63,294 nt of DNA, from positions 1 to 63,294 of the forward strand of contig NZ_JAOSZE010000052.1 in assembly GCF_025630775.1 (NCBI RefSeq), given 5' to 3'. The notes beneath the pieces are model-generated. The model was not told the DNA's origin and did not search any database. It was given only the letters and a program-made list of their open reading frames with translations. Positions 16,785 to 24,102 of this stretch are shown here, piece by piece. The translations under genes were made by a program, and so were the position numbers. The stretch's first letter is position 1; each line of letters begins with the position of its first letter. Source of the DNA: Actinoplanes sp. KI2 (GTDB lineage Bacteria > Actinomycetota > Actinomycetes > Mycobacteriales > Micromonosporaceae).

Positions 16785-18314
16785 TCAGACGGGCGTGACG
16801 CCGTGTCGGCGCCGGGAGAAGCCGCGGTCCTTGCCGCGAGCGGCGTCGAGGCGGCGGATGATTTCGGTACGCAGGTCGCCGGGCTCGACGACCGCATCGA
16901 CGACCAGCTCGCTGGCCAGTCGCATGATGTCGATGTCGCGCTCGTACTCGGCGCGGCGCTCGGCGACGAACGCAGCGCGCTCCTCTTCCGAGCCGAGGGC
17001 GGCGATCTTGTTGGCGTAGACCGCGTTGACCGCGGCCTCGGCGCCCATCACCGCGATCTTGGCGGTGGGCAGGGCGATCGTGGCGTCCGGGTCGAAGCCG
17101 GGCCCAGCCATCGCGTACAGGCCGGCGCCGTACGCCTTGCGGACCACCACGCAGATCTTGGGCACCGTGGCCTCGGAGACCGCGGTGATCATCTTGGCGC
17201 CGTGCCGGATGATGCCCTGTTTCTCCACCGCCGAGCCGACCATGAAGCCGGGGACGTCGGAGAGGAAGAGCAGCGGCACGTTGAAGGCATCGCAGAGCTG
17301 GATGAAACGGGTTGCCTTGTCCGCCGAGTCGACGAACAGCACGCCACCCTTGAACATCGAGTTGTTGCCGAGGATCCCGACGACCTCGCCGTTCAGCCGG
17401 GCGAACCCGACCGTGAGCTCGCGCGCCCACAGGGCCTGGATCTCGACGAACGAACCGGCGTCGACCAGGCCCTTGACGTACCGCCGCATGTCGAAAGCCT
17501 GGCGCTCGCTCGCCGGAACCAACGCGGCGAGATCGACCCCGGCCGGCTCCTTGGCCTCCGCCTTGGGCGGAAGCTCCTGCCAGTTGGACGGCAGGTACGA
17601 CAGGTAGGTGCGGACGGTGTCGAGCGCGTCCTGCTCGGTCTTGCAGAGGAAGTGGCCGACGCCGGACTCCGCGCAGTGCACGCGGGCGCCGCCCATCGCC
17701 TCGAGCGTGGTCTTCTCCCCGGTGACCATCTCGACCATGCGGTCGGAGCCGAGGTACATGCTCGCGTTGCCCTCGACCATGGCGACCACGTCGCAGAACG
17801 CCGGGATGTAGGCCCCGCCGGCGGCGGACGGGCCGAACAGCGCGCACACCTGCGGGATCGAGCCGGAGGCCCGCACCTGGGTGTGGAAGATCTTGCCGGC
17901 GCCGCGGCGGCCGGGGAACAGGTCGACCTGGTCGGTGATCCGCGCGCCGGCCGAGTCGACCAGGTAGATCATCGGGACGCTGTATTGATACGCCCGCTCG
18001 ATCACCCGGATGATCTTTTCGACCGTACGGGCGCCCCAGGAGCCGGCCTTCACCGTGGAGTCGTTGGCCATCAGGCAGACGTCCCGGCCGTCGATCTTGG
18101 CGGAGCCGGTGATTACGCCGTCCGCGGGCAGGCCGTCGGCGACACTGTTGGCAAAGAGGCCGTCCTCGACGAAGGAGCCCTCGTCGACCAGCAGCGCGAT
18201 CCGCTCGCGGGCGAACAGCTTGCCCTTCGCCGCATTGGCCGCGTGGTAGCGCTCGGCCCCACCGGCCAGCACGCGCTTGCGGGCCTGGGCGAGCGCCTCC
18301 TCGTCGATGGTCAA
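16785..18314 (-). CDS. Acyl-CoA carboxylase beta (carboxyltransferase) subunit, probably methylcrotonyl-CoA
   Basis: The 509-aa product is a full carboxyltransferase of the AccD/MccB family. It carries FGPSAAGGAYIPAFCD and the second oxyanion-hole region FLSDVPGFMVGSAVEKQG...HGAKM. It transfers the carboxyl group from carboxybiotin to an acyl-CoA; the neighbours (acyl-CoA dehydrogenase, HMG-CoA lyase, biotin carboxylase) indicate 3-methylcrotonyl-CoA, although propionyl/acetyl-CoA cannot be excluded. The start is a TTG at 18314 with an ideal AGGAGG 6 nt upstream. Two tandem palindromes 26-60 bp upstream are probable TetR operators. Confidence 0.9.
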   Translation of the reverse strand: MTIDEEALAQARKRVLAGGAERYHAANAAKGKLFARERIALLVDEGSFVEDGLFANSVADGLPADGVITGSAKIDGRDVCLMANDSTVKAGSWGARTVEKIIRVIERAYQYSVPMIYLVDSAGARITDQVDLFPGRRGAGKIFHTQVRASGSIPQVCALFGPSAAGGAYIPAFCDVVAMVEGNASMYLGSDRMVEMVTGEKTTLEAMGGARVHCAESGVGHFLCKTEQDALDTVRTYLSYLPSNWQELPPKAEAKEPAGVDLAALVPASERQAFDMRRYVKGLVDAGSFVEIQALWARELTVGFARLNGEVVGILGNNSMFKGGVLFVDSADKATRFIQLCDAFNVPLLFLSDVPGFMVGSAVEKQGIIRHGAKMITAVSEATVPKICVVVRKAYGAGLYAMAGPGFDPDATIALPTAKIAVMGAEAAVNAVYANKIAALGSEEERAAFVAERRAEYERDIDIMRLASELVVDAVVEPGDLRTEIIRRLDAARGKDRGFSRRRHGVTPV

Positions 18315-18339
18315 CCTGTGCCTCCTGAACTTGGCCCGC

Positions 18340-18373
18340 CTTAACGACCGTTAGGACCTTAACGAGCGTTAGG
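18340..18373. promoter_or_regulatory. Two tandem TetR-type operators upstream of the carboxyltransferase gene
   Basis: CTTAACGACCGTTAGG (18340-18355) and CTTAACGAGCGTTAGG (18358-18373) are near-palindromes with shared TTAACG/CGTTAG arms, centred 18 bp apart. A related site lies upstream of the tetR gene at 21315-21332. Sharing of the motif between the two ends of the cluster indicates control by that TetR; binding is inferred. Confidence 0.8.
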
Positions 18374-18402
18374 GTAGCGCATCGGAACAAGGATCTCCAA
18401 CG

Positions 18403-18443
18403 ACGGACGGGAGTCCCCGCCGACCGCGGAAACTCCCGTCCGT
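18403..18443 (-). terminator. Hairpin terminator after HMG-CoA lyase gene
   Basis: A perfect 12-bp stem (18403-18414 ACGGACGGGAGT with 18432-18443) and a 17-nt loop lie just past the lyase stop codon. This separates the tetR-carboxylase-lyase transcript from the carboxyltransferase-dehydrogenase transcript. Confidence 0.7.
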
Positions 18444-18457
18444 TTGGTGTCGAAAAA

Positions 18458-19336
18458 TCAGACCAATCTGGTACGCGGTCCGGCCCGCAGCACGCCCGAC
18501 GGAAGCGTGCGGCCGAGCAGCTTCTCGGCCATCTCCGCGGTTTCGATCAGCCGGTCCAGGTCGATTCCGGTGTCGATGCCCATGTCGTGCAGCATGTGGA
18601 CGACCTCCTCGGTCGCCACGTTGCCGGAGGCGCCCGGCGCGTACGGGCAGCCGCCGATCCCGCCGACGCTCGCGTCGAACTCGGTCACCCCCAACTCGAG
18701 GGCGGTGAGAATGTTCGCCAACCCCGTACCCCTGGTGTTGTGGAAGTGCAGCAGGTCCGGGCGTACGGCGGAAAGAAGGTCACGCACCCGGCGGGGCGTC
18801 GCCATGCCGGTGGTGTCGCCGAAGGCGATCCGGTCGGCGCCGTCCGCCCGGACCCGAGCCACGATGCCGGCCACCCGATCGGGGTCGACGTCGCCCTCGA
18901 ACGGGCAGCCGAAGCTGGTCGCCACGATCACCTCGAGGGTGGCGCCGGCCTCGTGCACGAGCGGGATCAGCCCGGCGATGTCGTCGAGCGACTCGTCGGT
19001 GGACCGGTTGAGATTGCGGCGATTGTGCGTGTCGCTCGCCGAGACCACGACCTCGATCTCGCGGAGGCCCGCGGCGAGGGCTCGCTGCGCACCCCGGGTG
19101 TTCGGGATGAGCGCCGAATACCTGACCTTGGGATTCTTCGCGATGACTTCCCATACCGCGTCCGCATCGGCCATCTGCGGAATGGCCTTCGGGTGCACGA
19201 ACGAGACCGCCTCGATGCGCCGGACGCCGGTCTCGCTCAACGCGTCGATCAGCCGGACCTTGGCCTCGGTCGGGATCGGCTCCTCGTTCTGCAGGCCGTC
19301 CCGGGGCGCGACCTCACGAATGCTCACCGTCGTCAT
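18458..19336 (-). CDS. Hydroxymethylglutaryl-CoA lyase
   Basis: The 292-aa TIM-barrel enzyme splits HMG-CoA into acetoacetate and acetyl-CoA, the last step of leucine degradation. It shows the N-terminal REVAPRDGLQNE with the metal-binding Asp, FGDTTGMATP, LHFHNTRGTGLAN and the signature GIGGCPYAPGASGNVATE with the catalytic Cys. ATG at 19336 is chosen because GAGG lies 5 nt upstream; a GTG two codons earlier is less likely. It follows the biotin carboxylase gene by 7 nt, so they are co-transcribed. Confidence 0.93.
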   Translation of the reverse strand: MTTVSIREVAPRDGLQNEEPIPTEAKVRLIDALSETGVRRIEAVSFVHPKAIPQMADADAVWEVIAKNPKVRYSALIPNTRGAQRALAAGLREIEVVVSASDTHNRRNLNRSTDESLDDIAGLIPLVHEAGATLEVIVATSFGCPFEGDVDPDRVAGIVARVRADGADRIAFGDTTGMATPRRVRDLLSAVRPDLLHFHNTRGTGLANILTALELGVTEFDASVGGIGGCPYAPGASGNVATEEVVHMLHDMGIDTGIDLDRLIETAEMAEKLLGRTLPSGVLRAGPRTRLV

Positions 19337-19343
19337 GCGCACC

Positions 19344-20675
19344 TCACCTCATCCGGGAAACGATGCCGGTGTCGTAGTCGCCGGTCAGGAACTCGTCGTT
19401 CGTCAGGAGCTCGGCGAAGAACGGCAGATTGCACTTCGGGCCGACGATCTCGAAACCGGCCACCGCGGCACGCGCTCGCTCGATGGCCTCGGCGCGGTCG
19501 GCGCCGAAGACGATGAGCTTGGCCATCAGCGAGTCGTAGGACGGGGTGACCGTATTGCCCTCGACGTACCCGGAGTCGACGCGGACACCCTCGCCGACCG
19601 GCTCCACCCAGGTCGAGATCTTGCCGGGGCCGGGAAGGAATCGCTTCGGGTCCTCGGCATTGATTCGCAGCTCGATCGCGTGGCCGCTTGTTGGATTTAT
19701 CGTGAAACTTGGCTCCATGCCGGAAGCGATCCGCAGCTGCTGCTCGACCAGGTCGATGCCGTGGATCAGCTCGGTGATCGGGTGCTCCACCTGCAGCCGG
19801 GTGTTCATCTCCAGGAAGAAGAAGTCGCCGGTGGACGGGTCGAGCAGACACTCCACCGTGCCCGCGTTGCGATAGCCCACCGCCTCGCCGGCCTTGGCCG
19901 CGGCGGCCAGGAAGCGTTGCCGCAGCTCGGCATCGACCGCCGGGGACGGCGCCTCCTCGACCAGCTTCTGGTTGCGGCGCTGCACCGAGCACTCCCGCTC
20001 GCTCAGCGCGATCACCCGGCCGTCGGCGAGGCCGAGGATCTGCACCTCGACGTGGCGCACCCGGGGGAAGTACCGCTCGAGCAGCACCGAGCCGTCGCCG
20101 AACATCCGCTCGGCGAACGCACGGACCTTGTCGTACTCGGTGCGCAGGCCGGCCTCGTCGGTCGCGACCGCCATGCCCATGCCGCCGCCGCCGGCCGCGG
20201 CCTTGACCATCACCGGAAAGCCGATGCCGGCGGCCGCCTCGACCGCCGCCTCGACGGTGGCGACCGGGTCGTGCGTGCCCGGCGCGACCGGCACGCCGGC
20301 CGCGGCCATCAGGTTGCGCGCGTTGATCTTGTCGCCCATCGCGGCGATCGCGTCGGCCGGCGGGCCCACCCAGATCAGGCCGTGCGCCTCGACCGCGCGG
20401 GCGAAGTCGGCGTTCTCGCTGAGAAAGCCGTAGCCGGGATGGATGGCCTGGGCGCCGGTCGACTTGGCGGCGGCCAGGATCGCCTCGGCGTTGCGATAGC
20501 TCTGCGCCGGGTTGGCCGGCCCGATCGCCACCGCCTCGTCGGCCTCGGCGACGAACGGCAGGTCGGCGTCGACGTCCGAGTGGACGGCGACGGTCCGGAT
20601 GCCCAGACGCTTGGCGGTGCGGATGATCCGGCGCGCGATCTCGCCACGGTTGGCGACCAGGAGCGATTCGATCAT
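19344..20675 (-). CDS. Biotin carboxylase subunit (BC domain only)
   Basis: The 443-aa product covers a complete biotin carboxylase: ATP-grasp fold with VKAAAGGGGMGM, SERECSVQRRNQKL, FFLEMNTRLQVEHPITE and the C-terminal ELRINAEDP...PGPGKI. It carboxylates biotin with ATP and bicarbonate. The protein ends at GDYDTGIVSRMR, right after the BC fold. It has no linker or C-terminal biotin carboxyl carrier domain with the usual A-M-K-M motif, which actinomycete acyl-CoA carboxylase alpha chains (about 600-670 aa) normally carry. It resembles the stand-alone AccC length (about 450 aa). ATG at 20675 lies 2 nt after the tetR stop; GTG at 20681 would overlap it as GTGA. Confidence 0.9.
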   Translation of the reverse strand: MIESLLVANRGEIARRIIRTAKRLGIRTVAVHSDVDADLPFVAEADEAVAIGPANPAQSYRNAEAILAAAKSTGAQAIHPGYGFLSENADFARAVEAHGLIWVGPPADAIAAMGDKINARNLMAAAGVPVAPGTHDPVATVEAAVEAAAGIGFPVMVKAAAGGGGMGMAVATDEAGLRTEYDKVRAFAERMFGDGSVLLERYFPRVRHVEVQILGLADGRVIALSERECSVQRRNQKLVEEAPSPAVDAELRQRFLAAAAKAGEAVGYRNAGTVECLLDPSTGDFFFLEMNTRLQVEHPITELIHGIDLVEQQLRIASGMEPSFTINPTSGHAIELRINAEDPKRFLPGPGKISTWVEPVGEGVRVDSGYVEGNTVTPSYDSLMAKLIVFGADRAEAIERARAAVAGFEIVGPKCNLPFFAELLTNDEFLTGDYDTGIVSRMR

Positions 20676-20677
20676 CG

Positions 20678-21283
20678 TCACTTGCCCAGCAGGGCGTGCC
20701 CGGCCGCATCCCGCAGCAGCGCGGCCCGGCGGCGCCGGTCGACCTCGCCACCCAGGAACGGCGTCGAGTTCATCAGGCCGAACGCCGAGTGCGCCAGCAC
20801 CCGGGCCTCGGCCGGCTCGAGCTCGGGCCGGAGCTTGCCGAGCACGACCACCCACTCCTCGACGTACAGCCGCTGGAACCGGCGGATCTGCCGGCGCGGC
20901 TCGTCCGGCAGGCGATCGAGCTCGTGCAGGTGCAGGGCGATGACCGCCGGGTTGGCCAGGGCGAACTCGACGTGGAAGTCGATCAGGTCGGCCAGCGCGG
21001 CGCTGGGGTCGTCGGTGTGTTCGGCGACCCGGGCCTGGCCGCCGTGCAGCAGGCCCTCGCTCACCGGAATCAGGGCGGCCACCAGCATCGCCTCTTTGCC
21101 GGCGAAGTGGTGATAGAGCGCGGGGCCGGTCACCCCGGCGGCCGAGCCGATGTCGTCCATCGACACGCCGTGATAGCCGCGGGCCGCGAACAGGCCCACG
21201 GCAATCTCGAGGATCTCGTCGCGCCGCGACCGCCGCCGAGGGGCGGGCGGCCCAAGTCGCTGCTGCTGGTCAACCGTCGTCAC
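20678..21283 (-). CDS. TetR-family regulator of the leucine/acyl-CoA catabolic cluster
   Basis: The 201-aa product has a TetR helix-turn-helix at about residues 22-66 (ILEIAVGLFAARGYHG, SMDDIGSAAGVTGPALYHHF, KEAMLVAAL) and an all-helical ligand domain. TetR proteins of this class in acyl-CoA pathways usually release DNA on binding an acyl-CoA. The gene heads the operon with the biotin carboxylase and HMG-CoA lyase. Matching palindromes lie just upstream of it (21315-21332) and before the carboxyltransferase gene, which indicates autoregulation and control of both units. Confidence 0.9.
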   Translation of the reverse strand: MTTVDQQQRLGPPAPRRRSRRDEILEIAVGLFAARGYHGVSMDDIGSAAGVTGPALYHHFAGKEAMLVAALIPVSEGLLHGGQARVAEHTDDPSAALADLIDFHVEFALANPAVIALHLHELDRLPDEPRRQIRRFQRLYVEEWVVVLGKLRPELEPAEARVLAHSAFGLMNSTPFLGGEVDRRRRAALLRDAAGHALLGK

Positions 21284-21314
21284 GTGGCCACTCTAGCCTG
21301 ATGTCAAGCGATCG

Positions 21315-21332
21315 CCTTAACGGGCGTTCAGG
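21315..21332. promoter_or_regulatory. TetR-type operator upstream of tetR
   Basis: CCTTAACGGGCGTTCAGG is a near-palindrome sharing the TTAACG/CGTT arms of the tandem sites at 18340-18373. It lies 32-49 bp upstream of the tetR start codon and overlaps the last codons of the TPR gene. Confidence 0.7.
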
Positions 21333-24102
21333 ATGTGCCGAGCGCCTCAACGATCTCGGCGTACACCTTCTCGGCGGACTCTCGCCCCGGCGCGTCCGGC
21401 GCCATCCGGTCAAGTAACTCTCGCACGACCGGCTCGGCCTCGGCCGGCGAGCCCGAGCGCAGCAGCGCCTCGCCGTACATCCCGGCGAGGTGATCGGCGT
21501 CGTCGGTCGCGCCGATCGCCCGCAGCGGCGTGTCGGCGCCGTGCAGGTGCGGGAGCGCCTCGGCGTACCGGCCGCGGGACATCAGCACCCGGCCCGCCTC
21601 CCACATCGTCATGCCATGGTGCCAGATCGCCTCGGGCTCGGCGGCCAGGTCGGTGGGCAGGTCGGCCCACCGCTGGTCGGCCAGCCCGATCGCCTCCTCG
21701 GCGGCCTCGACCTCGTCCGCGAAGTGCAGCGCCGCGACCCGCCGGCGCAGCAGCCGCAGCTCGGCGACCAGGTCGCCGGCGTCGTGCAGGCAGGTGGCCG
21801 CGGCCGCGAACGCCTCGGCCGCGTCGGCGTCCCGATCGAGCTCGAAGAGCAGGACGCCGGCCTCCTCACCCATTTGGGCGCGACCCAGCGGGTTGTCGGT
21901 GAGCCGCTCGATCAGCTCACGGTACCGGGCCAGGGCCGCGTCGGTGTCGCCAAGCCGGCGATACTGCTGGGCGAGCAGGTACCGGGTGTTGGCCGCGGCC
22001 CGATGCTCCTCGGCGCGGTCGAAGAAGAGCAGCGCCTCCTCGGCCACCTCGACCGCCTCGACCGTGCGCTCGTCCTGCGCGTATGCCTCGGCCAGCTCGT
22101 GCCGCGCGAACGCGCCACCCCGCTCCAGCCCGTGCTCGGCGCAGAGCGCGACCGCCTCGGCCAGGTCGACGACCGCCTCGCCGGGCCGGTTCAGCCGCTT
22201 GAGCGCATGCCCGCGACCGACCCGGGCGGCCAGCGCCTGGTCGGGGTCGCGGGTGTCGAGCACGGCGCCGAACAGCTCGACCCGCTCGGCCGGGTCCGCC
22301 ACGGCGTGCGCGAGGACGGTCGCCGCCTCGGCCAGCCGGCGCGCCGGGCCGTGCTCGCGATAGAACGCGTAGCCCTCGCGGGCCGCCGCGACCGCCTCCT
22401 CGTCCCGATCGGCCGCCGCCCGGTTGCGGGCCCGCATCATCGCGTGCACGGCGATCAGCCGCGGGTCGCCGGTCTGCGCGGCATAGTCGTCGCCGCGGTC
22501 GCCGGCGTCGTTCGCCTCGACGGCCTCGCCGCGCAGCAGGTGCAGCATGGCCAGGCGCGCGTGGGCGATCGCCCGCTCCCGGGTGTCGCCGTGCTGCTCC
22601 TGGTCGGCGACGTTGTCGCGGATCGGGGCCTCGTCGACCTCGCCGACCTCGCCGGCGTAGGCGCGTTCGAGCGCCACCCGCGCGCGCAGGGCCGACGCCT
22701 CCCCGGCCGCTCCGGCCGCCGCGAACCGGTCGGCCGCGGACGACCACAGGCCGAGCGCCTCGTCCCGCTCGGTCGTCGCCGCCCGATAGCCGAGTGCCCG
22801 CAGACGCCGGGCCTCCAGCAGCGGATCGTCCGTCGCGGCGCGCTTCTCGAGCGCGTCGACCACCCCGGCGAAGGCTTCGTCCCGCTCGGCGCGGTGGTGC
22901 TCCTCGGCGAGGTCGAGCAGCTCCTCGACACTCCACTGCGCCGGGATCTCCGGCGCGGGCTCGGGCGCGCGGGCCGGCAGCGGCGCCGGGCGGGTCTGCC
23001 GGGCCGCCGGGTCGAGGATCAGGTCCACCCCGTACGGTTCGGCGTCCAGCTGCTCGGCCACCCACCGGGCCTGCGCGTCGGTGCCGTTGCGGGCGTCGAA
23101 CCGCGCGGCGATCCCGGTCGCCATCGCGGCCAGCTCCTCGGCGAGCTCGGCGGCGGTGCTGTCGTCGCGGTCCTTGCGGCGCACCGTTGCATCGCCGTGG
23201 CCGAGCGCGGTGATCCGGCGCAGCACGTGCGAGCCGTACGTCGCGAAGCTCATCGCGGTGAACGGCGACGGCGCCCGGTCGAGCCAGTCCAGGTGGCGCT
23301 GCAAGATCTCCAGCCCCCGGTGCTCGTTCCCGGTACGCGCGCAGAACGCCATGTGCCAGCCGATGTCCCCCAGGTCGGCCAGCCGGGACCGGTGCACCCG
23401 GTAGGCCCGGCGGTGCGCGTCGACGGCCTCGGCGAGCCGGCCGGTCTGCAGGTAGGGCAGCATCAGCTCGGTGAGGATGCTCTGCGGCTGCTCGTTGCAG
23501 GACAGCTCGCCGGCCAGCACCGGCTCGGCCAGCGCGACCGCTTCCTCGTGCCGGCCGCGGGTGCTCAGGTAGACCACCACCGAGGTCGGGTCGCAGCCGG
23601 CGCAGTCGGAGAGGTCGTCGCGCTCGGCGGCCTGCCACCGCTCGAACCACTCGTCCTCCCGCTCGATGTCGCCGAGATGCCGGGCGACCAGCTGCCGCCG
23701 CTTGTAGACGGCCTGCAGGCTGTGCCCGCCCTCGCGGTACCGCCGCTCCATGTCGTCGAGCACGCGGTACGTCCGGTCGAGCGGGATCTCCGGGAACCGG
23801 GTCAGGCCGGAGACCATCGCCTTGAAGTCCCAGAGCAGGGTGTGCGCCCAGCGCCGGTGGTGCGGGCCCGGCCGGTTGTCGAAGTCGGCCACGCACCACG
23901 AGAACGTGGGGAACGCCTTGACCGGCTCGCCGCCGTAGATGTACGCCGAGGTGGCCAGCAGACGGGTGGTGAAGGACAGATCGGGGTCGGCGACCGCCTC
24001 GACGTGCCGCAGCACCTCCTCGATCAATGCGGTTCTCGCGGCGCCGTAGGGCATCTGGCCGGACTGCCGCAGCAGCTCCCACAGCTCGTCGGTCGTCTTC
24101 AC
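21328..24102 (-). CDS. Large TPR-repeat protein coupled to HSP90 gene
   Basis: The 924-aa product is almost wholly alpha-helical with repeated Ala/Glu/Leu/Arg helix pairs typical of tetratricopeptide repeats, for example LAEAVDAHRRAYRVHRSRLADL and LARYRELIERL, plus a Pro-rich break near residue 375. No enzyme motif, signal peptide or membrane span is seen. The GTG start overlaps the HSP90 stop codon as GTGA, so the two are translated together. TPR domains are the classic HSP90 co-chaperone fold in eukaryotes, which makes a functional pairing plausible, though direct binding is inference. The last bases contain the tetR operator. Confidence 0.85.
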   Translation of the reverse strand: MKTTDELWELLRQSGQMPYGAARTALIEEVLRHVEAVADPDLSFTTRLLATSAYIYGGEPVKAFPTFSWCVADFDNRPGPHHRRWAHTLLWDFKAMVSGLTRFPEIPLDRTYRVLDDMERRYREGGHSLQAVYKRRQLVARHLGDIEREDEWFERWQAAERDDLSDCAGCDPTSVVVYLSTRGRHEEAVALAEPVLAGELSCNEQPQSILTELMLPYLQTGRLAEAVDAHRRAYRVHRSRLADLGDIGWHMAFCARTGNEHRGLEILQRHLDWLDRAPSPFTAMSFATYGSHVLRRITALGHGDATVRRKDRDDSTAAELAEELAAMATGIAARFDARNGTDAQARWVAEQLDAEPYGVDLILDPAARQTRPAPLPARAPEPAPEIPAQWSVEELLDLAEEHHRAERDEAFAGVVDALEKRAATDDPLLEARRLRALGYRAATTERDEALGLWSSAADRFAAAGAAGEASALRARVALERAYAGEVGEVDEAPIRDNVADQEQHGDTRERAIAHARLAMLHLLRGEAVEANDAGDRGDDYAAQTGDPRLIAVHAMMRARNRAAADRDEEAVAAAREGYAFYREHGPARRLAEAATVLAHAVADPAERVELFGAVLDTRDPDQALAARVGRGHALKRLNRPGEAVVDLAEAVALCAEHGLERGGAFARHELAEAYAQDERTVEAVEVAEEALLFFDRAEEHRAAANTRYLLAQQYRRLGDTDAALARYRELIERLTDNPLGRAQMGEEAGVLLFELDRDADAAEAFAAAATCLHDAGDLVAELRLLRRRVAALHFADEVEAAEEAIGLADQRWADLPTDLAAEPEAIWHHGMTMWEAGRVLMSRGRYAEALPHLHGADTPLRAIGATDDADHLAGMYGEALLRSGSPAEAEPVVRELLDRMAPDAPGRESAEKVYAEIVEALGTS

